Assembly (NCBI GenBank): GCA_965197495.1
Contig: OZ240210.1
Coordinates: 8,246,001-8,310,000 of the forward strand
DNA length: 64,000 nucleotides
Source: SMYC01 sp965197495
GTDB taxonomy: Bacteria; Acidobacteriota; Vicinamibacteria; Marinacidobacterales; SMYC01
Reading direction: 5' to 3'
A model generated the notes under the pieces. It had not been told where the DNA came from. It worked only from the letters and a program-made list of their open reading frames with translations, and searched no databases. The first letter of the stretch is position 1. Each line of letters opens with the position of its first letter. Below are positions 38,108 through 46,739 of the stretch, in pieces. Made by a program: the position numbers and the translations under genes.

Positions 38108-38917
38108 GTGTCGATATACGCGAAACTCACTGAGCTCGAACGCCAAGGTGAGGCGTTCGCCATCGCTACCGTAATCCGAGCGCATGGATCGGTCCCGCGC
38201 CATGACGGCAGCAAGATGGTCGTCTTCGGTGACGGCCGCATCGAAGGCACGATTGGCGGCGGCGATATGGAAAGCCGCGTCATCCGCGAGTCTCTCGCTG
38301 CGATCGCGGACGGAAAGACGCGCGTTCTCTCTTACGCGTTTCGCGACATCCAAAAAGGCGATGTCGGGGTTTGCGGCGGAGAGGTGGAGGTCTACGTGGA
38401 GCCTGTCAAACCACGATCGAAGATTGTCATCGTCGGCGGCGGCCATGTCGGCAAAGCCGTCGCCCATCTCGCGGGCTGGCTCGGCTTCCGCGTTGTCGTC
38501 TCCGACGACCGGCCTGAGTTCGCGCGTCCGGAGGCCGTACCCGACGCGGACGAGCACATCGAGTGCAAACTGTCGGAGCTTCCGGAGCGCACGTCCATCG
38601 ATGGCGATACCTACGTGCTGCTCACGACGCGCGGCGTCCCCGTGGATCTCGAAGGTCTTCCCGGGCTTCTTTCGACCTCCGCCGCGTATATCGGTGTCAT
38701 CGGCTCGCGGCGCCGCTGGGAAGTTTGTGTCGAGCAACTGCGCGCCGCTGGCGTTTCGGATGAAGATGTCGCGCGCGTCGTCTCGCCCATGGGCCTCGAG
38801 CTCAATGCCGAGACCCCCGAGGAAATCGCGGTCAGCATTCTCGCCGAGATCGTGATGCTACGGCGCGCCGGAACCGGCGAGCGGATGCGGCACGCAACAA
38901 ACACCTCCGACAAATGA
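38108..38917 (+). CDS. XdhC/CoxI-family protein
   Basis: XdhC-type proteins load or sulfurate the molybdenum cofactor of xanthine dehydrogenase-like enzymes. The 269-residue protein has an N-terminal XdhC_CoxI domain (ATVIRAHGSVPRHDGSKMVV, GTIGGGDME, CGGEVEVYVEP) and a C-terminal Rossmann domain (IVIVGGGHVGKAVAHLAGWL, YIGVIGSRRR). The start is GTG at 38108, with TATAGAAT upstream at 38089-38096. No molybdenum hydroxylase gene is in the window, so its partner is elsewhere. It is convergent with the ATP-grasp gene, 17 bases apart. Confidence 0.88.
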   Translation: MSIYAKLTELERQGEAFAIATVIRAHGSVPRHDGSKMVVFGDGRIEGTIGGGDMESRVIRESLAAIADGKTRVLSYAFRDIQKGDVGVCGGEVEVYVEPVKPRSKIVIVGGGHVGKAVAHLAGWLGFRVVVSDDRPEFARPEAVPDADEHIECKLSELPERTSIDGDTYVLLTTRGVPVDLEGLPGLLSTSAAYIGVIGSRRRWEVCVEQLRAAGVSDEDVARVVSPMGLELNAETPEEIAVSILAEIVMLRRAGTGERMRHATNTSDK

Positions 38918-38934
38918 CCTGGGCCGCTCTTCTA

Positions 38935-39897
38935 CTACGACAACGCACAGACCGCCTCGAGAACGTTCTGGTTGTGACGCAGAAGCTCGGCGCCGAGATA
39001 GCTCGCGACCGCCCCCATGCCTGAAAGGCCGGCGCGGCGCTCCGCATCGGCGTTGTAGTTCGTGTTGACGTTGACGTCATAGGCGTAGGCGTTGCCGTCT
39101 CGGTCCTCGATGAGCTCGATGGCGGCGATCTTCATGCCGTTGCCGGCGAGAAACTCTGCGAAGGGACCGAGGAGTTCGTGGTCGTATCCGCGCCGGATCT
39201 CGAACCGAGGTCGTTCCCTCACGGTCGCTGGGCAGAACTCGTCTCCCGCCTGGCATTCGTCGGCGGGGCAGAGCTCGAAACCTTGGGACGTGTCGACGCG
39301 GACCGCGTAGAGAAACTTCCCGCCCACGAACTCGCAACGCGTGATGGAGGCGTCGGGCGCTTCGATATATTTCTGGATCAGCGTGATCCCGTCGAGCGGC
39401 TCTTCGAACGCGTCGCTCTCCACGTAGCTCCAGAGCGCTTCGAGGCTCTTGAACAGCCGGACGCCGAGGCCTTTACCACCTCGGTTGTGTTTAGTGATGA
39501 ACGGCCGATCGAATCCGCGCGCCGCTTCGAGGATTTCCTCCCGCCCGATCGCGGCAATGGTCTTGGGGGTTCGGATGCCATAGCTGTTGACCGCCGGGTA
39601 TTGCGCCGCTTTGCTGATCTCGAGCTGCATCGCCCGAGAGTCATTGACCACGACTCTGTCGTGGCGCTCGAGCCAAGCGAGCACCGCGGCCGTGTGCTCC
39701 GCCGCGAAGCGATGGCCGCGCGTGTGGGACGAGGCGCTCATGCGGTTGTAGAAAACTCCGTCGGGCGGTGCCGACGAGAGATCGATCGTTCCCCGATGGA
39801 GAAACCGTTCCTCGAAAGGAAGCTCGCGCCGGTTCAGCTCGACCCGCAAGGGGGCGGTCCAATCGTCGTTCTCGTGAATGATGTAGATCCGGGACAT
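38935..39897 (-). CDS. ATP-grasp ligase (RimK-like)
   Basis: The 320-residue protein shows an ATP-grasp fold: PFITKHNRGGKGLGVRLFKS (ATP-binding loop), ITLIQKYIEAPDASITRCEFV and a C-terminal metal-binding NAYAYDVNVNTNYN. RimK-like enzymes join a carboxylate to an amine; the substrate here is unknown. The ATG at 39897 gives MSRIYIIHENDDW; AGGAG lies about 10 bases upstream. An ISL3 element sits 26 bases before the start, separating the gene from its native promoter. The frame is open backwards through the element's leader, so a read-through fusion start could also be made. Confidence 0.82.
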   Translation of the reverse strand: MSRIYIIHENDDWTAPLRVELNRRELPFEERFLHRGTIDLSSAPPDGVFYNRMSASSHTRGHRFAAEHTAAVLAWLERHDRVVVNDSRAMQLEISKAAQYPAVNSYGIRTPKTIAAIGREEILEAARGFDRPFITKHNRGGKGLGVRLFKSLEALWSYVESDAFEEPLDGITLIQKYIEAPDASITRCEFVGGKFLYAVRVDTSQGFELCPADECQAGDEFCPATVRERPRFEIRRGYDHELLGPFAEFLAGNGMKIAAIELIEDRDGNAYAYDVNVNTNYNADAERRAGLSGMGAVASYLGAELLRHNQNVLEAVCALS

Positions 39898-39985
39898 AGC
39901 CGTGCTGCTCCTGTAAATAGTTCGGTTCTCCTGTCGTTTCGGGGGATCTGATTTGTGTTGGAGGGCATGGCCTATGGACGCTGCC

Positions 39986-40081
39986 GCGATTGTGGAAAAC
40001 GCCGGAAACTCCGGGCGAGAGAGGCGTTTAGGGAAAGGTTGTGAGCACGTACAAACGTGGAGCGGCGTTTTCCACAATCGC
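39986..40081. repeat. Inverted-repeat cluster in the ISL3 leader
   Basis: GCGATTGTGGAAAACGCCG at 39986-40004 recurs as its exact reverse complement at 40063-40081. Further GTGGAAAACGC-like or GCGTTTCCCAC cores lie at about 40082-40092, 40098-40108, 40193-40203 and 40264-40274. All full copies and copy A retain this array. It may bind the transposase or a host factor, or fold the leader RNA. Confidence 0.65.
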
Positions 40082-40346
40082 TTGGAAAACGCTTCGCGTT
40101 TCCCACGAGCGCCCACAGGCCCCTCCTGGTATATATACAAGAAAGATTAATTCATATGGAATAAGGAAGGGGGGGCTCGATTAGTGGAGGCTATGGAAAA
40201 CGCCCTTCCAGGCTTCGAAGAGAACTCAGTCGTGAGCAAGGTCTGAACGACCAGAACCGTGGGGGCGTTTCCCACAGCCTCGTCTCCCGCTGAGGGGCAG
40301 TGGCATTTGGTGAGGCCCGTGGGTTGAGAGGGTAAGCCATGTGTAG

Positions 40347-41820
40347 ATGCGCATCGGCGAGAACGCTAGAATCTTTTTTTCCGAAAGAGAAAAGAGCGTT
40401 CCCGCGATGCGCGTTACTACGTTAGTCAACAAGCTCATCGGATTGCAAGGCCTGTGGGTCCGAGGTTTCCACTTCCAGGCGGACAAAGCCAGAGTGGTGG
40501 TGGATGTAGTACCACGGAGGAGGAAGCCTCTGTGCGGGATTTGCGGACGAAAGGTCCGCAAGAACAAAGATCGCTACAATCGCTACTGGCGGCACTTGGA
40601 CCTGTTCGGAGTCCGGACCTATCTTCGCTACTCGATCCGACGAGCGGTATGTCGGCGGTGTGGAGTGGTCAGAGAAAAGGTGCCTTGGGCCGACAAGGGA
40701 AGCCGCTTTACCAAAAGCTTCGAACAAGAGGTAGCGTGGCTGGCACAGAGGACGGACGTCAGCGCCGTAGCGAACTATTTCCGAGTGACGTGGCGTTCGG
40801 TGCGACGGATCATCCAGCGAGTGGTTGCTGAGCAGCGGGATGAGCGGCGCGAGCTCGATGGATTACGGGTGATTGGGATGGACGAGATCAGCTACCGCAA
40901 ACGCCACAAGTACTTAACCCTAATCGCAAAATCTTCGAAGCACGAAAACGCGAAACAGCCGCACTGGGCGCAGGCGAGAAGCTCGTGCTGGGGCACCCAC
41001 TCGCCACCACTATAGGTGATTCTGCACGGTGTATGCAGAACCTGGAAAAGGTGCTATTCACGGGGCCAAAGACCTCAGACACGGTGACGTTTATTTGCGA
41101 TTAGGGTTAACAGTGGTAATAGACCATCTCAGCGGCCGGGTCGTCTGGGCGGGAAAGGAGCGCAAGGCCAAGACGCTGCTGCGGTTTTTCCGCAAGCTCG
41201 GACCACAAAGAGCCGCGGAGCTCGAAGCGGTCAGCATGGACATGTGGGAGCCGTACATAACTGTCGTCGGCAAAAAGGCTCCTCAGGCACGGGTGATCTT
41301 TGACCGCTTCCACATCGTCAAGCATCTGAACGAGGCCGTGGATAAGACCCGGCGCGAGCTGGTGCGCGAGCTCAAAGGGACTGCCCGGCGCAACCTCAAG
41401 AACACCAAGTTTCCCCTTCTCAAGGCCAAACACAACCGCAGCGCGAAAGACAAACGGGTGCTCCGCGAGCAGGCGCGAGCTAATCGTCGCCTCCACCGCG
41501 CCATGCTTCTGCGCGACGACTTCATGGACCTCTACACCTACAAAACCGAGACATGGGCCAAGAAGTTTCTCCGAGGATGGCTGCGGCGCGCTATGAGCTC
41601 GAGGATAGAGCCCGTCAAACGCGCGGCGAAGATGATCCGCAGCCACTTCGATGGCGTCATCGCGCGGGTCACGTGGAGACTCAGCAACGGCCGACTCGAA
41701 GGAATGAACAACAAAATCCGGCTGCTGAGCCACCGCAGCTTTGGACTCCACTCTGCCGAAGCTCTCATCAGTCTCGTCTACCTAAACTGTGGCGGTCTCA
41801 CCCTCGAGAGGATCCACTGA
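40347..41820 (+). pseudogene. ISL3-family transposase, interrupted by a MITE
   Basis: The uninterrupted protein would be about 426 residues: an N-terminal zinc finger (PLCGICGRK, AVCRRCGVV), a helix-turn-helix region (AVANYFRVTWRSVRRII) and a DDE domain with D in IGMDEISYRKRHKYLT, D in EAVSMDMWEPY and E in NGRLEGMNNKIRLLS. The MITE at 40918-41106 enters right after KYLT, shifts the frame and introduces stops. The start may be the ATG at 40347 or that at 40407. This is the only copy whose own coding sequence would otherwise be intact. Confidence 0.92.
40918..41106 (+). mobile_element. 189-bp MITE (copy 1), IS5-group-like
   Basis: The element has 13-bp perfect terminal inverted repeats, CCCTAATCGCAAA and its complement, and is flanked by TTAA on both sides (40914-40917 and 41107-41110). 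The empty site is visible in the other ISL3 copies (TACTTAACAGTGG), which proves insertion and the 4-bp duplication. A YTAR-type target is typical of the IS5 group, so an IS5-like transposase probably moved it. It encodes no transposase. Confidence 0.92.
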
Positions 41821-42045
41821 AATGGCAGGAGAGGCAATAGTTCTATCCTGGGGTTCGACAGAAATTGGGGAGCGTCGCGACTAGTGGGAGGTGGGAATCA
41901 CTCAGACCGGGAGCCGCGCGCTCCCCTGCTACAACTGCAACAGGGACAGGCGTTCGGCATGAAACCGTAGGTCGAACTCATCCTACGAGGCTAGCACGCG
42001 GCGGCGCGGCTCGCAAGAGAATCGAGTATAGAATGCACGTTGACA

Positions 42046-43584
42046 ATGATCGCCGATTCAGCAGCCACCGGAGTCACGGGTGACATCATCCGCCGCTCGG
42101 CCGAGCGCAACCCGCAACGGGCCTCGATCGTGTTCGACGGCGAGAGTGTGAGCTACGCGGAGCTCGACCGCACGACGCAGCAATGCGCCCACGCGCTCGC
42201 CGAGCGCCTCGCACCCGGAGCGAAGATCGGCTTCATGCTGTCCAACTCGCCCGCCTACGCCGTCGGCTTCTACGGCGCCGCGCGCTCCGGCTGTGTGTCG
42301 GTCCACGTGTCCCCCCGCTACACCCCTTCCGAACTCGCTTATGTGTGCCGCCAAACCGGGGCCGAAGCTTGGATCGTCGATGCCAAGACGAAGCCGACGG
42401 CTGAGGCGACGTTCGACGAGCTCGGGGTGGCACTGCATCTGATCGACGCTTCCGGCTTTGACGCGTTTTTGGAAGGACATCCGGAGACGCCGGTCGCGCG
42501 GACCATCCGGCCCGAGGACCCGTTCTGCATCCAATATACGAGCGGCACGACGGGTCACCCCAAAGGCGTTGTGTTGAGCCACCGGTCACGCATCCTCTCC
42601 GCCGTCGCGGCCGTGGAAGAGATCCCGCTTCACGCCGAGGACATCCTCGCCGTGACCACACCTCTGTGCCACGCGGCGGGCATCTTCACGTGGTTCCAAC
42701 CAGCACTTCTCGCGGGCGCCACGTGCATCTTCCTGCGAGGCTGGAGCCCGAAGGAGCTGATCGCACAAGTCGCGGCACACGGCATCACAGGAGCCTTCAT
42801 GGTGCCGTCTCAAATCGCCATGCTCCTGGAAGAGCTCAATCGCGACGGGCTCGACAGGCTCGACAGGCTCAACGGGCTGCAGAAAGTCGTTTACGGTGGC
42901 GCGCCCGCATCGCAGGAACTTCTTGAGCGCGTGGAAGCCGCGCTCCCCCACGTGACGTTCGTGCAGGCGCTCGGCTCGACGGAAACGGGACATCTTCTCT
43001 GCCAAACCCCCGAGGAGCGCCGGAAGAACCCGCTGGCAGTGGGAAAACCCGGACCTCGCATCGAGCATTGCTTGTTCACGGAAAAAGGCGATGTCGCGTC
43101 CCCGGGTGAGGTGGGCGAGCTCACTGTTCGAGGGCCCGTGTTGATGGAGGGCTATCTCGACGCGCCCGAGGAGACTCGGGCTTACTTCAAATCCGATGAC
43201 GGTTGGGGCTTTACGGGTGACCTCGCTCTTGCAGATGACGAAGGCGTCCTGACACTCGTCGGACGCACGAAAGAGCGCATTCTGTCGGGAGGGATCAACG
43301 TCTATCCCACCGAGCTCGAAGGCATGATCTCCGAACATCCCGACGTTGTCGAGTGCGCGGTTTTCGCGGTCCCTGATGAAAAATGGGGCGAGCTCCCCGC
43401 TGCCGCCGTCGTGCGCCGAGACGGCGCGAGCGTCACCGAGGGCGAGCTTCTCGACTTTGCGGGGGAGCGCACGGCGCGCTTCAAGCGCGTCCGCTATGTC
43501 TTCTTCGTCGACGAGCTGCCGAAAACCGCGAGCGGCAAAGTGAAACGCAACTTACTGAAGAAGAGCTACTCCGGCTCCGTTTGA
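42046..43584 (+). CDS. AMP-forming acyl-CoA synthetase/ligase (ANL superfamily)
   Basis: The 512-residue enzyme activates a carboxylic acid as acyl-AMP and probably transfers it to CoA. It has the P-loop-like IQYTSGTTGHPKGVVLSH, the VYGGAPASQELL and QALGSTETGHLL motifs, the hinge LVGRTKERILSGGINVYP and the catalytic Lys in LPKTASGKVKRNLL. The acid substrate is not predictable. The ATG at 42046 follows a possible TTG start at 42040; TAGAAT at 42029-42034 lies 5 bases before that TTG. It sits about 200 bases after ISL3 copy B and is convergent with the AhpD-like gene, overlapping by 19 bases. Confidence 0.92.
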   Translation: MIADSAATGVTGDIIRRSAERNPQRASIVFDGESVSYAELDRTTQQCAHALAERLAPGAKIGFMLSNSPAYAVGFYGAARSGCVSVHVSPRYTPSELAYVCRQTGAEAWIVDAKTKPTAEATFDELGVALHLIDASGFDAFLEGHPETPVARTIRPEDPFCIQYTSGTTGHPKGVVLSHRSRILSAVAAVEEIPLHAEDILAVTTPLCHAAGIFTWFQPALLAGATCIFLRGWSPKELIAQVAAHGITGAFMVPSQIAMLLEELNRDGLDRLDRLNGLQKVVYGGAPASQELLERVEAALPHVTFVQALGSTETGHLLCQTPEERRKNPLAVGKPGPRIEHCLFTEKGDVASPGEVGELTVRGPVLMEGYLDAPEETRAYFKSDDGWGFTGDLALADDEGVLTLVGRTKERILSGGINVYPTELEGMISEHPDVVECAVFAVPDEKWGELPAAAVVRRDGASVTEGELLDFAGERTARFKRVRYVFFVDELPKTASGKVKRNLLKKSYSGSV

Positions 43585-44132
43585 GAGCTTTCCTCCGTGT
43601 TCGATTCCAGCTCGATGCCGAGCCCGTCAGCGAGACGGTTCGCGAACGCGAAATAGCCGGTGACTTGGTTGATATCCAGGATCGCGCTGTCGCTGAAGCC
43701 TGCTTCGCGCAGCGCGAGAACATCCTGCTCCACCATGTCCCACGGCCGAAGCGTGAGCTTCTCGGAATATTCGAGCATCGCGCGGTCCGCGTCGGAGAGC
43801 TCGGCGTCGCGCCAGTTCACGACGAGATTCGCGACGAGCGCGTCGTCCTCGGTGAGCTTACGGAGCCCCGCCCCGTGGTGTTTGATTCAGTAGTGGCACT
43901 GGTTCGCCACGGAGGACACGATCGCGATCATCTCCCGCTGCTCTCGTGTCAAATCGGAGCGGCCGCGCATCACCGTCGCGTAGAGCGCAAAGTGCACGTC
44001 CATCGAGCGCGGGTTGAGGGAATGTATCTTGAGAATGTTGTCCACACCGCCCCAAGGCTCGGTGTATTTCTCGTAGAGCTCTTTCAGCCGGCCGGTTGCC
44101 TCGGCTTCGGGAATCATGTGAATCCAGGCCAT
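43566..44132 (-). CDS. AhpD-like peroxidase-related enzyme; in-frame TGA at a redox Cys (candidate selenoprotein)
   Basis: The frame runs from ATG 44132 to a stop at 43566 if TGA 43887-43889 is read through, giving 188 residues. The family (carboxymuconolactone decarboxylase/AhpD fold, peroxidase-related) has the active site CxxC-x3-H; here it reads NQCHY-TGA-IKHHGAGLRKL, so the TGA stands exactly for the second Cys. Both halves are otherwise intact and in one frame. A hairpin with a G-rich loop follows at SECIS-like distance. It lies 19 bases downstream of the nitroreductase gene. The alternative is a simple Cys-to-stop mutation, which the many pseudogenes here make plausible. Confidence 0.7.
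43860..43876 (-). promoter_or_regulatory. SECIS-like hairpin after the in-frame TGA
   Basis: On the minus strand ACGGGG pairs with CTCCGT (6 bp, one G-U) around a CGGGG loop. The hairpin starts 10 bases after the TGA, so the apical loop begins about 17 bases after it and contains Gs at its start, as bacterial SECIS elements do. Short GC-rich hairpins also arise by chance. Confidence 0.4.
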
Positions 44133-44151
44133 CGTGTCGCTCCGCGCGGCG

Positions 44152-44820
44152 TCAGTAGAACGTCGCGATGTCTTCGAGGGTCTTCTTTTCGATCTTGGGA
44201 ACCTTGACGTCGTCCGCCGGATAACCGACGACGAGAACCAAAAACGCCCGCTCGTGAGACGACCGGTGAAGGACTTCGTTCAGAAAGTTCATTGGGCTCG
44301 GTGTATGGGTCAAGGATACGAGCCCCGCGTTGTGGACCGCAGCGATGAGCATGCCGGTCGCGAGCCCGACGGACTCCGAGACGTAATAGTGCTTGTAGGT
44401 GCTCCCATCCGGCTTGACGCCGTGATTCTGGGCGAAGACCACGATGAGATAGGGCGCGATTTCTAGAAACGGTTTGTGCTCGTCGGTGCCGAGATGGGAC
44501 AACGCCTCGAGCCACGCGTCGGGCGCCCGCCCACTGTAAAAGGCGCGCTCCTCTTCCTCGGCCGCTTCGCGGATCTTTTTCTTGATGGTGGCTTCGGTGA
44601 CGACCGCGAAATGCCACGGCTGCTGATTAGCTCCGCTCGGGGCCGTCCCTGCGCTCAGCAGGCATTCCTCGATGATGTCCCGCGGCACCGGACGGTCGGA
44701 GAAATCGCGCACGGTGCGGCGTTTCGAGAGCTGCTCGTGAAAAGCACGGGCGCGCCGGCGCATTTCTTCCACAGGAAACTCTTCATATTGAGTCAATGGG
44801 ATGAAGGTTGGTTTCGCCAT
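44152..44820 (-). CDS. Nitroreductase-family flavoenzyme
   Basis: The 222-residue FMN-dependent enzyme shows SKRRTVRDFSDRPVP (FMN phosphate binding), SAGTAPSGANQQPWHFAVV and ESVGLATGMLIAAVHNAGLVSLTHTPSPM, a pattern like the iodotyrosine-deiodinase-like branch of nitroreductases. It would reduce a nitro, quinone or halogenated compound using NAD(P)H; the substrate is unknown. The ATG at 44820 (MAKPTFIPLTQYEEFP) was chosen over one 39 bases upstream. It forms an operon with the AhpD-like gene, hinting at a shared redox role. Confidence 0.88.
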   Translation of the reverse strand: MAKPTFIPLTQYEEFPVEEMRRRARAFHEQLSKRRTVRDFSDRPVPRDIIEECLLSAGTAPSGANQQPWHFAVVTEATIKKKIREAAEEEERAFYSGRAPDAWLEALSHLGTDEHKPFLEIAPYLIVVFAQNHGVKPDGSTYKHYYVSESVGLATGMLIAAVHNAGLVSLTHTPSPMNFLNEVLHRSSHERAFLVLVVGYPADDVKVPKIEKKTLEDIATFY

Positions 44821-45014
44821 GGCGCGTCGTAACTTACTGGAACCGAACGCACGGCGCAAGACGACGATTGGGCTTGGACGTCTCAGGCCGGCATGTTACT
44901 CTTAACGCGCATCCAGGCAATTTAGCCAGTGGCAACGACTAAAAGCCGGGAGGAAATGGGCTGCGGCGTCGTAGCGGGTCTAGATACGAAGCAAAACGTC
45001 GCCACCCATGTCGC

Positions 45015-46167
45015 CTGAAGCACGGCTTTCTTGCGCTGGTCGTCGGTCTGAGCGCGGCTCTGTGGTCCGCCTGCCGTGAGGGGCCGGCCGAGCAAAAAGA
45101 GATTCGACTCGGACTTCTCGCGCTCTTGCACGGTGTACCCAAGGACACTTCGGGCGTACCTTCGGTCCATGGCGCCGAGTTCGCGGTGAAAACGGTCAAC
45201 GAGCGCGGCGGAGTCGTGCTCGGTGGCACGCCCCACCGTGTCGTTCTCGTGGTCAAGGATTACGAAGACCGGGGCCGACTCCGCCACGAGCGTGGCACGC
45301 GCGCTCATCAACCAGGAGCGCATCGACGCCCTCATCGGCCCGCAGTTCAGCCGTCACGCGATTCCCGTCTCCTTGGTAGCGGAGAATGCCCGCATACCGA
45401 TGGTGAGTCCGCTTTCGTCGAGCCCGGCGACGACGGAAGGCAAACGATTCGTCTTCCGTCTAGCCTTTCTGGATGACGTGCAAGGCGCGGCGATGGGCCG
45501 TTTTGCCGCGGAGGAGCTCGATGCCCGCCGTGCCGGCGTGCTCTACGATATCTCCACGGCCTATGGGCGCAATCTCGCCGCGATTTTCCGGGAGTCTTTC
45601 GAAAAGCATGGCGGCCGCATCGTTGCCTTCGAGTCTTACACTCGGGACCAGCCACTCGACTTTCGCGAGCCATTGACCCGGATACGGCGAACGACCCCCG
45701 ATGTCTTATACTTGCCCGACGAAACCGAAGCAGTCGCCGCACAGATCCTGCAAGCGCGGGAGCAAGGTCTCGACATGACGATACTCGGGGGAGATACCTG
45801 GGACATGGAAAGCTTCAAGCTCATGCCCGAGAGCGACGGCGCTTTCATGGCCCATCAATGGCACCCCTCTATAGATACCGCCGAGGCCCGTGACTTCGTC
45901 GCCCGTTACCGGAAAGAATACGGTGAGACACCCAAGGTGACGGCGGCGATGACTTACGACGCTGTGATACTTCTCGCGGACGTCATCGAACGGAAAGGCC
46001 TAATAGACTCCGACGCGATCCGCGCGGGGCTCGCGGAAATCGAAGACTTTAACGGCGCGAGCGGCACACATCGGTTCCGCGGAAGCCCCGATCCCGAACG
46101 GAACGTCGTCATATCCAAATTCGAAAACGGAGAAATCAAGCTGTATCGCATCATCGACCCTGAATAG
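45015..46167 (+). pseudogene. Branched-chain-amino-acid-type substrate-binding lipoprotein, frameshifted
   Basis: The N terminus reads KHGFLALVVGLSAALWSACR, a lipoprotein signal, followed by IRLGLLALLHGVPKDTSGV and VVLVVKDYEDR. Near 45270 (a GGGG run) the frame slips; the next frame continues DSATSVARALINQERIDALI to the stop at 46167 with all type-I periplasmic-binding-protein features (AFESYTRDQPLDFREPL, ILGGDTWDMESF). No ATG or GTG start is present in the leader frame; CTG at 45015 or a mutated ATG is possible. The hybrid histidine kinase starts 4 bases downstream, so binding protein and sensor were coupled. Confidence 0.8.
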
Positions 46168-46550
46168 GACCATGCCCATCTTCGACAAGCTGCCCCGCGC
46201 CCTCCGCCCCGATCGAAGCCTCGTGGCGCGACTGGTCGGCTCGTTTCTCACCGTATCGGTTCTCACGGTCGGCTTCGTAGCGTTCGTTGCCTTCGTCGAA
46301 GCTCGGCGCGCCTTGCACGAAGCGATCGCGGACCGCTTGACGACGGTCGCCGTCGACAAGGAAGGCGAGGTCGTCCGATGGGTGGACCAGCAACGAGACC
46401 TCACTGTGTTTCTCGCCGATCTGCCGGTACTTCGCGACGACGCGATGAAGTTGAAGCTCGTGCCGTCGCAACGCGCGATCGACGCGCGCGAGCGTATCGA
46501 GAAACTGCTTCGGGGAGCGATCGGCGCGCGTTCGGACCTGGCCGAGCTAA

Positions 46551-46739
46551 CCCTAATCGCAAATAAACGTCACCGTGTCTGAGGTCTTTGGCCCCGTGAA
46601 TAGCACCTTTTCCAGGTTCTGCATACACCGTGCAGAATCACCTATAGTGGCGGCGAGCGGGTGCCCCAGCACGAGCTTCTCGCCTGCGCCCAGTGCGGCT
46701 GTTTCGCGTTTTCGTGCTTCGAAGATTTTGCGATTAGGG
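46551..46739 (-). mobile_element. 189-bp MITE (copy 2), IS5-group-like
   Basis: This is the reverse complement of copy 1, the same length, with CCCTAATCGCAAA ends and a CTAA duplication at 46547-46550 and 46740-46743. Deleting it with one CTAA restores the histidine kinase frame (DLAELSLLSSVGGEV). Identical length and near-identical sequence show recent mobilisation. Confidence 0.92.

Larger units (their letters stand above)
39924..41835 (+). mobile_element. ISL3-family insertion sequence (copy B), interrupted by a MITE
   Basis: The element is 1,912 bp with imperfect 25-bp terminal repeats (GGTTCTCCTGTCGTTTC at the left, ATGGCAGGAGAGGC at the right) and a perfect 8-bp target duplication, AATAGTTC, at 39916-39923 and 41836-41843. 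Removing the 189-bp MITE and its 4-bp duplication leaves 1,719 bp with an intact transposase frame. It is the only full-length copy without the 5-bp deletion found in copies C and D. It carries a roughly 420-base non-coding leader. Confidence 0.95.

Noticed and set aside
41930..41990. Hairpin GGGAGC...GCTCCC after ISL3 copy B as a terminator
   Set aside because: The sequence at 41909-41925 has only a 6-bp stem and no T-tract follows.
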